A stretch of DNA of 32,951 nt from Nocardioides jensenii JCM 1364 = NBRC 14755 (lineage in GTDB: Bacteria; Actinomycetota; Actinomycetes; Propionibacteriales; Nocardioidaceae): positions 1 through 32,951 of the forward strand of contig NZ_BCRJ01000115.1 of NCBI RefSeq assembly GCF_001552535.1. The letters are read 5' to 3'. The notes under the pieces are model-generated. The model was not told the origin of the DNA. It did no database searches and saw only the letters and a program-made list of their open reading frames with translations. A program made the translations under genes and the position numbers. This document shows, piece by piece, positions 1 to 7,110 of this stretch; positions within the stretch are counted from its first letter, which is position 1, and every line of letters begins with the position of its first letter.

Positions 1-76
1 GCCCTGTGAAACTGACCGTTTGACACGAAACAACCCGCCACCTGGGCAGAAACGTACGGGGAGCACTGCCCCACCA

Positions 77-496
77 CTAGTCGAGGGAGGCGATGGCGGG
101 CGGCAGATCGGGGCCCTCGCCACGCAGTAGGACGACGAACCTCCCGGGCGCCTGCGTCCGCTCGGTGAGTACGTCGACAGCAATGTCGAAAGCTCTCGAG
201 TCAGCCCGGGCCAGGGTGCTCCAGCCGTCCCAGAGCAACACAACGTCGTCCTCGAGGTCGGCCAGGCAGTCGGCCAGGGCGTCGAAGTTGCGGCCGTAGT
301 AGTCGGGGAAGGACAGCGTCTCCCCCAACGTGGTGAGCACCTCGGCCTTCGTGCCGGCGATCCAGCCGTCGACGTACCCGAACCGCCAACCGGCGTGCTC
401 GACGGCACGACGGACGTCATCGACCTCGAAGCCTGCGTGCCAGGTGAACACACCCGTCGGGTGGTGCCCGGCCAGGATGCCGGCCAGGCCGCTCAT
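77..496 (-). CDS. Barstar-family ribonuclease inhibitor
   Basis: This 139-residue protein matches the barstar family, small cytoplasmic proteins that bind and block barnase-type RNases. The hallmark segment is at residues 64-80, with the pattern PDYYGRNFDALADCL. Tyr66/Tyr67, Asn70, Asp72 and Asp76 lie in the helix that plugs the RNase active site in barstar. Its ATG overlaps the stop of the upstream RNase gene by four bases (ATGA), so the two are translationally coupled and inhibitor is made with enzyme. The N-terminal 20 residues are longer than in Bacillus barstar. The family and partner are well supported; that it binds this particular RNase is inferred from the overlap. Confidence 0.9.
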   Translation of the reverse strand: MSGLAGILAGHHPTGVFTWHAGFEVDDVRRAVEHAGWRFGYVDGWIAGTKAEVLTTLGETLSFPDYYGRNFDALADCLADLEDDVVLLWDGWSTLARADSRAFDIAVDVLTERTQAPGRFVVLLRGEGPDLPPAIASLD

Positions 497-999
497 CGGT
501 CGATCCTCTCGAACGAGTCGTAGTGGTCGGCGGTCCAGAAGAACTCGTCGTCGCCGCCGGTGACGATGCGCCGCGCTCCGCGGTCGTCCTCACCGGGCGT
601 CGGCACGGTGAACTCGTGGTAGTGGCCACCCTGCTGCTGCGGCAGGATCTGCTCACGGTTCTCGAAGGTGACGCCGTCCCGGTCGTAGGGATAGGGGCCG
701 CCGTCATCGATCAGGTCGAGTGTCTCCCGGGCCTCGACGGGCAGGTCCTCCTCGCTGATCCAGCGCAGACCCGTCTCCGGGTCGACCTCCGAATGGGTGC
801 CCGAGCCGGCGTCGCCCGAGCTGCCATCTGCCCGCGGAGTGCCCTGCGGAACGGAGGAGGTCTGCGAGTCGCGCCCCGTGGTGTCGGCGCCGTCGTTGTC
901 GGTGCCGTCGGACCCTTGTTGGGACCACCACCACAGCCCCGCGACCACGACGAACGCGATCAGGCTGAGGATCTGGCGTTGAGTCCTGCTCAGCCGCAC
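493..999 (-). CDS. Secreted guanyl-specific ribonuclease (RNase Sa/barnase family)
   Basis: A 168-residue protein starting at GTG. Residues 11-26 form a hydrophobic helix that acts as an export signal or anchor. An acidic Ser/Gly/Thr-rich linker follows to about residue 72, then a ribonuclease N1/T1-type domain. The catalytic residues of the family are visible: Glu129 in YHEFTVPTPG, Arg144 in GARRIVTGG and His159 in TADHYDSF, matching Glu54, Arg69 and His85 of RNase Sa. It should cleave single-stranded RNA after guanosine outside the cytoplasm. The start lies 11 bases after the stop of the Rv2175c-like gene and has a GAGAGG ribosome site. The downstream gene encodes the barstar-type inhibitor. 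The role could be nutrient scavenging or competition; the sequence does not decide. Confidence 0.92.
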   Translation of the reverse strand: MRLSRTQRQILSLIAFVVVAGLWWWSQQGSDGTDNDGADTTGRDSQTSSVPQGTPRADGSSGDAGSGTHSEVDPETGLRWISEEDLPVEARETLDLIDDGGPYPYDRDGVTFENREQILPQQQGGHYHEFTVPTPGEDDRGARRIVTGGDDEFFWTADHYDSFERIDR

Positions 1000-1010
1000 G
1001 ATTCCGCCTC

Positions 1011-1382
1011 TCAGAGGGCGATGGCCTGGGCGCGGCGCTTGACCTCGGAGCCGCGGTTCTCACGCAGGGCGTCGATCGGTCGGCCGGGCAGATCGGCGTC
1101 GGTGAAGATCCACTCGATGCACTCCCGGTCGTCCCAGTCGCCGTCGTGGAACATCGTCAGCAGGCCGGGCAGCCCCTTGACGACCTCACCGTCCTGCACG
1201 AAGTCGGCGGGCACCTTCTGCCCAGCGCCCTCCGCCGGCACGGCGGCAGCGAGCTGGTGCTCGCGGATCATCGTGCGCACCTGGTTCACGCTGATGCCCA
1301 GCGCCTTGGCGGTCTCGGACCAGTCCAGCCAGTCGTCGACAAGGGCGCCCAGGTCCGGGCCGGAAGCGGCTGCATCGTTCAT
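1011..1382 (-). CDS. Rv2175c-family DNA-binding protein
   Basis: A 123-residue protein with an N-terminal helix-turn-helix (about residues 19-46, centred on ALGISVNQVRTMIREHQL) and a C-terminal winged part, the architecture of M. tuberculosis Rv2175c. In that organism the protein is a DNA-binding substrate of the neighbouring kinase PknL, which phosphorylates an N-terminal threonine. Here a PknL-type kinase gene lies about 1.1 kb away on the other strand, keeping the neighbourhood. The N-terminus of this copy, MNDAAASGPDLG, has no threonine, so a phosphosite there would have to be Ser7 or lie elsewhere (for example Ser22 or Thr24). It is probably first in an operon with the RNase and its inhibitor. 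Target sites are unknown. Confidence 0.85.
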   Translation of the reverse strand: MNDAAASGPDLGALVDDWLDWSETAKALGISVNQVRTMIREHQLAAAVPAEGAGQKVPADFVQDGEVVKGLPGLLTMFHDGDWDDRECIEWIFTDADLPGRPIDALRENRGSEVKRRAQAIAL

Positions 1383-1574
1383 TGGGCCAACTCTTCCATC
1401 CCGGATGGGTTGACGGAAATCCCTTCCGCAATATCGACCCTTCAGTCACTCCGGTCACTTGAGTAACTTGGATACCTCCGGTTACCGTCGTGTGATTGCC
1501 CGTCCGTCACCCACCGCGACACCCGAAGCCCCGCGCGCCGCGCGCCGCGCAGCAGACGAAGGGAAACACTCGTC
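1383..1574. promoter_or_regulatory. Divergent promoter region between Rv2175c-like gene and LysM gene
   Basis: This 192-base gap must hold promoters for both directions. On the plus strand TTCAGT (1441-1446) and TAACTT (1464-1469) are separated by 17 bases, a plausible -35/-10 pair. An inverted repeat, GTAAC at 1463-1467 and GTTAC at 1481-1485, overlaps that -10 and could be an operator. GTAAC/GTTAC-type boxes are reported for MtrA, which controls cell-wall hydrolases in actinobacteria, but that assignment here is a guess. The segment 1525-1560 is a very GC-rich run without clear signals. No c-di-AMP (ydaO) riboswitch core could be recognised. Confidence 0.4.
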
Positions 1575-2417
1575 ATGACCTTCCCCGCCTCCACCCGACG
1601 ACGCTTCCTCCCCCCACTCCGCTCCACCCGTCGCGCGGCGGCCAGCCCCTGGCGCCAGCTCTCCCGGATGGCTGCCGGAGCCGTCACCGTCGGTCTGGTC
1701 GCGATGGCCGCGCCCGCCCTGGCCGACCACGAGGCCCAGTCAGGGCGCAAGGTCGTGCGCCACACGGTCCGCTCCGGCGAGACCGCCACCGAGCTGGCCG
1801 TGAAGTACCACGCCTGGACCGCCGAGCTCATCTCACTCAACCACCTCGGCCCCTCCGCCACACTGCAGGTCGGCGACCGCATCCAGATCCCCGTCGTGCT
1901 CGCCGCGCTGCCGAAGAACAAGCGCCAGGGCGTCACGCCCTCGACGAAGAAGCGACGGGTCGACTCGAACAAGCGACGGGTCGAGAAGAGCTCTCCCCGC
2001 CCCGGGCACCCCAGCCGGGCGAAGGTACGCCGCACCATCGTGCACACGGCCCGCGCCCACGATGTCGACCCCAACCTCGCGCTGGCCGTCTCGTGGCAGG
2101 AGTCCGGCTGGCAGATGCACCACGTCTCCAGCGCCGATGCGATCGGCGCCATGCAGGTCCTCCGGGGCACCGGCGAGTGGATGTCGCTGTACGCCGGACG
2201 TTCCCTCGAGCTCCGACGCACCAAGGACAACGTGCTGGCCGGCGTACTGCTCCTGGACCTGCTCGATGACATGACCGGCCGGCGCAGCCACCAGCTCGGC
2301 GCGTACTACCAAGGTCTCGGCGCCGTCCGGGAGCACGGGCTCTACTCGGAGACCAAGGACTACGTGCGCAACGTGACGGCGATCAAGCGTCGTCTCGACG
2401 CAACCGGCCACCCCTGA
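1575..2417 (+). CDS. LysM and lysozyme-like (transglycosylase fold) cell-wall protein
   Basis: A 280-residue exported protein. A long basic N-terminus and a hydrophobic stretch at residues 33-49 ending in ALA suggest cleavage after residue 50. TRRRF at residues 8-12 resembles a twin-arginine motif but lies far from the hydrophobic part. A LysM peptidoglycan-binding module spans about residues 60-106 (HTVRSGETATELAVKY, with NHL and the VGDRIQIP end). A Lys/Arg-rich linker at 112-155 contains a repeated KRRV. A lysozyme-like domain fills residues 155-275, with the likely catalytic Glu176 in SWQESGW and the AIGAMQV motif of soluble lytic transglycosylases. It probably binds and cuts septal or wall peptidoglycan. 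It sits between the Rv2175c-like gene and the PASTA kinase, which fits envelope control. Confidence 0.88.
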   Translation: MTFPASTRRRFLPPLRSTRRAAASPWRQLSRMAAGAVTVGLVAMAAPALADHEAQSGRKVVRHTVRSGETATELAVKYHAWTAELISLNHLGPSATLQVGDRIQIPVVLAALPKNKRQGVTPSTKKRRVDSNKRRVEKSSPRPGHPSRAKVRRTIVHTARAHDVDPNLALAVSWQESGWQMHHVSSADAIGAMQVLRGTGEWMSLYAGRSLELRRTKDNVLAGVLLLDLLDDMTGRRSHQLGAYYQGLGAVREHGLYSETKDYVRNVTAIKRRLDATGHP

Positions 2418-2477
2418 TCGATGAGGTGAGCGCCACGCCGGAAAGACGCGTGAGCGGGCGATGACCGGGGCATTCCG

Positions 2478-2483
2478 TAGGAT
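2478..2483 (+). promoter_or_regulatory. Putative -10 (TAGGAT) for the PASTA kinase gene
   Basis: TAGGAT fits the actinobacterial -10 pattern TANNNT, placing transcription start near 2490. GGAAGG (2487-2492) and CCTTCC (2498-2503) could form a small hairpin at the very 5' end of the message. No convincing -35 is visible. Confidence 0.4.
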
Positions 2484-2531
2484 TGAGGAAGGCGGATCCT
2501 TCCCCATCCAGCCGTGCACGGAGGTCGAGCA

Positions 2532-4589
2532 GTGGAGCCACGCAACGAACGGGATCTCAGCGACCCGTTGATCGGGCGACTTCTCGACAACCGCTACCGC
2601 ATCGGCCCGCGCATCGCCAGCGGAGGAATGGCCTCGGTCTACGAGGCTCACGACGACCGCCTCGACCGGACGGTCGCGCTCAAGATCATGCACCCGGGCA
2701 TGGGTGACGACGAGGACTTCGCGGCCAGATTCGTCCGCGAGGCACGCCACGCCGCCAAGCTCTCGCACCCCAACGTGGTCGGCGTCTACGACCAGGGGCG
2801 CGACCACGGCACGATCTACCTGGCGATGGAATACGTTCCCGGCCACACCCTGCGTGACGTGATCCGCAAGGAAGCCCCGATGACGCCCCGCAAGGCGTTG
2901 GCGCTGATCGAGCCGATCCTCTCCGCGCTCAGCGCCGCCCACCAGGCCCAGCTCATCCACCGCGACATCAAGCCCGAGAACGTGCTGATCGCCACCGACC
3001 CGAACACGGGGGCGAGCCGGGTGAAGGTCGCCGACTTCGGTCTGGCCAAGGCGATCAGCGCCGACACCCAGCACACCGCCACGGGAGGCGTGCTGATCGG
3101 CACCGTCTCCTATCTGGCACCCGAGCTCGTCGTCGACGGCAGGTCCGACACCCGCGCCGACGTCTACGCCGCCGGGGTCGTCCTCTACGAGCTCCTCACC
3201 GGACGCAAGCCCCACGAGGGCGAGTCGCCCATCCAAGTCGCCTACAAGCACGTCCACGAAGACGTCCCCGCACCGTCGGCCACCGTTCCCGGCATCCCGG
3301 CGTACGTCGACGCGCTGGTCGCCCGCGCCACCGCCCGGGACCGCTCGCACCGTCCCGCGGACGCGCGCGTGCTGCTGCACCAGGTGCACCGGGTCGCCCA
3401 GGCGTTGGCCGAGGGCGTTGTCGACGACCCCGAGCTGGTCGCCGATCTCGCTCCCCCGACGGCCCGCGAGCACGAGGAGGAGCAGTTCCGCGAGGACACC
3501 GCTCAGGACCCGTTCGACCAGGCGCGGACGGTGCCACCGAGCGCCACCGACACCCAGGAGCGGCCCAAGCAGCCGGTCGACCAGTTCCCACAGACCAGTC
3601 ACATCGACCGCGACGCGGTGATGGCCGGACCGATCGCCCGTCCCCTGCCCGACGACCGCGATGCCAGTGGCGCTTCCCCGTGGAATGCGGCCACACCGGC
3701 GAAGAAGAAGCGCCGCGGGCCCCTGCTGCTGATCCTCGCCCTCGTGACGGCCCTGGTGGTCGGCGGCGGTGCCTACTGGTTCGGCGTGGCCCGCTACACC
3801 ACGGCCCCCGGCGTCCTCGACCTCAGCGCCGGCGAGGCACAGCAGAAGATCGAGAAGGCCGGCCTGGAGTACGCCGAGGGCGACCCGGCGTACTCCGAGA
3901 GCGTGGCCAAGGGCGCCGTGATCAGCACCGACCCCGGCCCCGGTGACCGAGTGCTCGACGACGGCACCGTCACCGTGGTGCTCTCGCTCGGCAAGGAGAG
4001 GTACGACGTCCCGAAGCTGCGCGGCAAGTCCGAGGACGACGCCCAGCAGGCGATCCTCGACGCCCACCTCGACTTCGGCCGTTCGATCCCCCGCTACCAC
4101 CCGAGCATCCCGGCCGGTCAGGTCATCGGCAGCAACCCGAAGCCCGGCACGTCGCAGAAGCCCGGATCGAGCGTCGACCTCTATCTCAGCCAGGGCCCGC
4201 GCCCGATCAAGATCGTGGACTGGACCGGCAAGGATGCCGACAAGGCCCAGGCCTGGTTGGAGAAGAAGGGCCTCGATGTTGACAGGTCCGAGGAGTACGA
4301 CGACGACGTTCTCGAGGGCGACGTCATCTCGCAGAGCCCCAGCAGCGGTGAGCTGTTCAAGGACGACACCGTGAAGCTCGTGGTCTCGAAGGGACCGGAG
4401 CTGGTCGAGGTGCCCCGGGTGATCGGCATGGGCCAGGAGGCGGCGATCGACACGCTCGAGGCCGACGGCTTCAAGGTCGACGTGGAGCACCACGAGAACT
4501 ACATCGGTCTGGGCTACGTGCTCAGCACCTCACCGGGTCGCGGGGAGAAGATCCCCAAGGGCAGCACGGTCACGATCACCATCGTGTGA
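2532..4589 (+). CDS. pknL: Transmembrane Ser/Thr protein kinase with four PASTA domains (PknL-type)
   Basis: I chose GTG at 2532 because GGAGG lies seven bases upstream (2520-2524); an ATG at 2514 would add six residues and lacks such a site. The 685-residue product has a kinase domain at about 20-290. It shows the glycine loop IASGGMASVYEA, Lys51, Glu70, HRDIKPEN (Asp145, Asn150), DFG (Asp168) and an activation loop with Thr182 and Thr184. An acidic, proline-containing linker follows, then a helix at about 397-419 and four extracellular PASTA repeats of about 65 residues each to the C-terminus. PASTA repeats bind muropeptides or lipid II in PknB/PrkC kinases. The neighbouring Rv2175c-like gene marks this as the PknL position, although M. 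tuberculosis PknL has no PASTA repeats. Likely substrates are the Rv2175c-like protein and envelope factors. Confidence 0.9.
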   Translation: MEPRNERDLSDPLIGRLLDNRYRIGPRIASGGMASVYEAHDDRLDRTVALKIMHPGMGDDEDFAARFVREARHAAKLSHPNVVGVYDQGRDHGTIYLAMEYVPGHTLRDVIRKEAPMTPRKALALIEPILSALSAAHQAQLIHRDIKPENVLIATDPNTGASRVKVADFGLAKAISADTQHTATGGVLIGTVSYLAPELVVDGRSDTRADVYAAGVVLYELLTGRKPHEGESPIQVAYKHVHEDVPAPSATVPGIPAYVDALVARATARDRSHRPADARVLLHQVHRVAQALAEGVVDDPELVADLAPPTAREHEEEQFREDTAQDPFDQARTVPPSATDTQERPKQPVDQFPQTSHIDRDAVMAGPIARPLPDDRDASGASPWNAATPAKKKRRGPLLLILALVTALVVGGGAYWFGVARYTTAPGVLDLSAGEAQQKIEKAGLEYAEGDPAYSESVAKGAVISTDPGPGDRVLDDGTVTVVLSLGKERYDVPKLRGKSEDDAQQAILDAHLDFGRSIPRYHPSIPAGQVIGSNPKPGTSQKPGSSVDLYLSQGPRPIKIVDWTGKDADKAQAWLEKKGLDVDRSEEYDDDVLEGDVISQSPSSGELFKDDTVKLVVSKGPELVEVPRVIGMGQEAAIDTLEADGFKVDVEHHENYIGLGYVLSTSPGRGEKIPKGSTVTITIV

Positions 4590-4593
4590 CCGA

Positions 4594-4599
4594 TAGCCT
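4594..4599 (+). promoter_or_regulatory. Putative leaderless promoter -10 (TAGCCT) for nfo
   Basis: TAGCCT is followed by seven bases and then the ATG at 4607, so transcription would begin at or next to the start codon. No ribosome site lies before that ATG. Confidence 0.5.
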
Positions 4600-4606
4600 T
4601 GGGCGC

Positions 4607-5509
4607 ATGTCTGACGCCACGCTCCGCAACCCCATCGGCTCCCATGTCACTGTCGGCAAGGGCCTCGCCGCGGGAGCGTTGGCCGATGCTCGCGAGCTTG
4701 GCTACGAGACCCTCCAGGTCTTCGTCGGCAACCCGCGCGGTTGGGCCGCGAGCGCCGGCAATCCGGCGCAGGACAAGGCCTTCCGCGCGGCCTGCGACGA
4801 GTCCGGCACCCGATCGTTCATCCATGCTCCCTACCTGGTGAACCTGGGCAGCCCCACCGCTGCGACGTACGAGAGATCGGTCGCCACCGTCGCCCACAAC
4901 CTCAACCGGGCCGCCGAGATCGGTGCCGAGGGTGTCGTCGTCCACACCGGGTCGTTCGTCGACCCCACCGACTCCACGGAGAAGTACGCCGCCGCCATGC
5001 GCCAGGTCCGCGAGGGCCTGCTCCCGCTGCTCGAGGCCATCGAGGGTGACGACGCACCCTGGCTGCTGCTCGAGCCCACCGCCGGGCAGGGCCGGTCGCT
5101 GTGCGCCGGGGTGGAAGACCTGCAGCCCTACCTCGACGCCCTCGACTTCCACCCGAAGGCGGGTATCTGCCTCGACACCTGCCATGTCTTCGCCGCCGGG
5201 GCACCTCTCGACGACGAGGGGGGTACGGCGGCCACCGTCGACCGCATCGTCGAGATCGGCGGGCCGAACCGGCTGCGCCTGATCCACGCCAACGACTCCA
5301 TGGACGTGCGCGGTGCGTTCAAGGACCGCCACCAGAACATCGGTGCCGGCCACATCGGCGAGGACGCATTCCGTGACCTCTTCGCCCACCCGGCGACCGA
5401 GGGTGTGCCGTTCATCCTCGAGACTCCGGGCTCCCGCGAGCCGGGCAACCCCGACGCCGATCTGCTCAAGAAGCTGCGCGAGCAGGCCGCCTCCGGGGCC
5501 GGCGCGTGA
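4607..5509 (+). CDS. nfo: Endonuclease IV (deoxyribonuclease IV)
   Basis: A 300-residue AP endonuclease of the xylose-isomerase-like TIM-barrel family, which cuts DNA 5' to abasic sites in base-excision repair. Metal-ligand motifs occur in family order: IHAPYLVNL, VVHTGSF, LLEPTAGQG, ICLDTCHVFAAG, IHANDSM, DRHQNIGAGHIG and ILETPG. These supply the His, Glu and Asp residues for the three-zinc centre. An upstream GTG at 4586 overlaps the kinase stop and would add seven residues. I prefer ATG 4607, because the family start is close to MSDATLRNPIGSHV and a -10 hexamer lies seven bases before it. The stop overlaps the next gene's GTG by four bases. Confidence 0.93.
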   Translation: MSDATLRNPIGSHVTVGKGLAAGALADARELGYETLQVFVGNPRGWAASAGNPAQDKAFRAACDESGTRSFIHAPYLVNLGSPTAATYERSVATVAHNLNRAAEIGAEGVVVHTGSFVDPTDSTEKYAAAMRQVREGLLPLLEAIEGDDAPWLLLEPTAGQGRSLCAGVEDLQPYLDALDFHPKAGICLDTCHVFAAGAPLDDEGGTAATVDRIVEIGGPNRLRLIHANDSMDVRGAFKDRHQNIGAGHIGEDAFRDLFAHPATEGVPFILETPGSREPGNPDADLLKKLREQAASGAGA

Positions 5510-6402
5510 ACGAGGCCCGCACCACCCGGCTGGCCACGCTCGCGCTCCTCGCGATGACCGCCATGTGGGGCTCGACGTTCTTCCTGATCAAGGACCTCTC
5601 CGAGCGGATCAGCGCGATCGACTTCCTCGCCGTCCGCTTCCCGATCGCCACGGTCGCACTGTTCCTGCTGTTCCCCAAGGCGCTCGGCCGACTCTCGGCG
5701 GAGTCCCGTCGCCAGGCCGTCGTCCTCGGCGTCCTCTACGCCGGTGCCCAGGTGCTGCAGACCATCGGCCTGGCCCACACCGCGGCCTCGGTCTCCGGCT
5801 TCATCACGGGGCTCTACGTGGTGTGCACGCCCCTGCTGGCCGCGTTGCTGCTGCGCAGTCGAATCGGCTGGTTGTCCTGGCTGGCCGTGGCGATGGCGAT
5901 GGCCGGCATCACGGTACTCACCCTGCAGCCCAGCGGCCTGGCCTTCGGGTACGGCGAGAGCCTGACCCTGGTCTCCGCGGTGATCTATGCGCTGCACATC
6001 GTGGGGCTCGGGGCCTGGTCGCGCCCCGACGAGGCGATGGGCATGGCGATCGTGCAGCTGGCGGTGATCTCGCTGGTCTGCTTCGTCGGTGCGGCGCCCG
6101 GCGGCATCACCGTGCCCGACAACGGACGCGACTGGCTCAGCATCGTCTACATGGCGGTCGGCGCAGGAGCCCTCGCGATGGCCGGGCAGACGTGGGCGCA
6201 GGCGCACCTGTCCCCCACCCGCAGCGCGATCATCATGAGCATGGAGCCGGTCTTCGCCGCCTTCTTCGCCGTGTTGGCGGGCGGGGAGAACCTCACTGCC
6301 CGGTTGCTCGCCGGTGGGCTGCTGGTCTTCGCCGCGATGCTGGTCGTCGAGCTGATGCCGCGCCGCAAGATCGAGGCCGAGGTCACGCACATCGCCGTCT
6401 GA
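5506..6402 (+). CDS. EamA (drug/metabolite transporter) family permease
   Basis: A 298-residue integral membrane protein with ten predicted helices arranged as two EamA repeats. The first begins at LATLALLAMTAMWGSTFFLIKDL and the second near the middle at SLTLVSAVIYALHIVGLG; the end of the second reads RSAIIMSMEPVFAAFFAVLAGGE. This is the YdcZ/RhaT-like DMT superfamily of exporters for amino acids or other metabolites; the substrate cannot be read from sequence. The GTG start overlaps the nfo stop (GTGA), so it is probably co-translated with nfo. The last codons, encoding AV and the stop, fall inside the first copy of a 59-bp tandem repeat, so the C-terminus may have been reshaped by it. Confidence 0.85.
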   Translation: MNEARTTRLATLALLAMTAMWGSTFFLIKDLSERISAIDFLAVRFPIATVALFLLFPKALGRLSAESRRQAVVLGVLYAGAQVLQTIGLAHTAASVSGFITGLYVVCTPLLAALLLRSRIGWLSWLAVAMAMAGITVLTLQPSGLAFGYGESLTLVSAVIYALHIVGLGAWSRPDEAMGMAIVQLAVISLVCFVGAAPGGITVPDNGRDWLSIVYMAVGAGALAMAGQTWAQAHLSPTRSAIIMSMEPVFAAFFAVLAGGENLTARLLAGGLLVFAAMLVVELMPRRKIEAEVTHIAV

Positions 6403-6517
6403 GCCGCGAGAGCGAGGAACGAGCGGGTCGCGGTGAAGCGGCCACCAGAACCGCCGTCTGAGCCGCGAGAGCGAGGAACGAGCGGGTCGCGGTGAAGCGG
6501 CCACCAGAACCGCCGTC
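6393..6517 (+). repeat. 59-bp tandem repeat, two perfect copies plus a stub
   Basis: Positions 6393-6451 and 6452-6510 are identical, and 6511-6517 starts a third copy (CGCCGTC). The first copy begins inside the EamA gene and supplies its final two codons and stop. The unit contains the GAGCGAGGAACGAGCGGGT type of motif. It looks like a recent duplication of a short intergenic element. Confidence 0.95.
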
Positions 6518-6573
6518 CGAGCCTCGACAGTGCGGCCGCCGCGGAGGACGATGGGGGTCACGAGGAGGTCATC

Positions 6574-7068
6574 ATGACTGGACACGTGATCCACCTGAAC
6601 ACTGAGATCGACGCTGATCCGGACACGGTGTGGCAGGTGCTGACCGATCTGGTGCACGCCGACCACATTCTCCGCAGCGTCGAGTCGGTCGAGCTGATCA
6701 GCGACGGCCCCTACGGCGTCGGCACCACATGGCATGAGCGGCGGGCGATGTTCGGCCACCGGGGCGACGAGGAGCTCCACGTCACCACCGCCGAGGCACC
6801 GTTTCGCACCATCCACGAGACGAAGCTGGGCCACGACCGGATCCGTACGGCGTACTCCCTGCAGTCGCACTCGGGCGCACGGACCAAGCTGTTGCTCACC
6901 GCCAACATCGACACCGCTGAACGGAACCGGGCCGAGGCCCTGATGTGGAACATCTGGGGCGGGTTCAGCTTCGACTCGACCCGACGGATGCTCAACCACG
7001 ACCTGGAGGACATCAAGTCGGAGGCCGAGACCCGGGTCGGAAGGTCACAGGTCGATTCCGCATCCTGA
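6574..7068 (+). CDS. SRPBCC (START/Bet v1-fold) family protein
   Basis: A 164-residue protein with a strong GAGGAGG ribosome site at 6562-6568. The N-terminus, HVIHLNTEIDADPDTVWQVLTDL, is typical of polyketide-cyclase/START-like proteins, which form a single helix-grip pocket for hydrophobic ligands. A long C-terminal helix (about residues 120-155, FDSTRRMLNHDLEDIKSEAE) also fits the fold. The ligand or reaction is unknown. The gene stands alone between the tandem repeat and the DAHP synthase promoter, so context gives no function. Confidence 0.8.
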   Translation: MTGHVIHLNTEIDADPDTVWQVLTDLVHADHILRSVESVELISDGPYGVGTTWHERRAMFGHRGDEELHVTTAEAPFRTIHETKLGHDRIRTAYSLQSHSGARTKLLLTANIDTAERNRAEALMWNIWGGFSFDSTRRMLNHDLEDIKSEAETRVGRSQVDSAS

Positions 7069-7098
7069 ATAACAACCGACGACACCGGGGCCCGCCAC

Positions 7099-7104
7099 TA
7101 CTCT
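7099..7104 (+). promoter_or_regulatory. Putative leaderless promoter -10 (TACTCT) for DAHP synthase
   Basis: TACTCT is followed by six bases and the ATG at 7111. There is no ribosome-binding site, as expected for a leaderless message. Confidence 0.55.
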
Positions 7105-7110
7105 CAGTTC

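Noticed and set aside
77..999. Polymorphic toxin or contact-dependent inhibition system
   Set aside because: The RNase has only a signal/anchor and linker, with no large delivery domain, and matches stand-alone secreted RNases, so such a system is not supported.
1441..1574. A c-di-AMP (ydaO) riboswitch before the LysM gene, as known for some actinobacterial wall hydrolases
   Set aside because: I could not find the conserved core sequences; the stretch is short and extremely GC-rich.
1833..4493. 886-codon open frame antisense to the LysM and kinase genes
   Set aside because: It lies opposite two clear genes, has no recognisable domain and the Val/Asp/Leu/Gly-rich composition expected from the complementary frame of GC-rich coding DNA.
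6393..6517. CRISPR array
   Set aside because: The units are directly contiguous 59-mers without spacers, only two copies, and no cas gene is near.
5128..6999. 623-codon open frame antisense to nfo, EamA and SRPBCC genes
   Set aside because: It crosses three well-supported genes and the tandem repeat, and shows no conserved motif.
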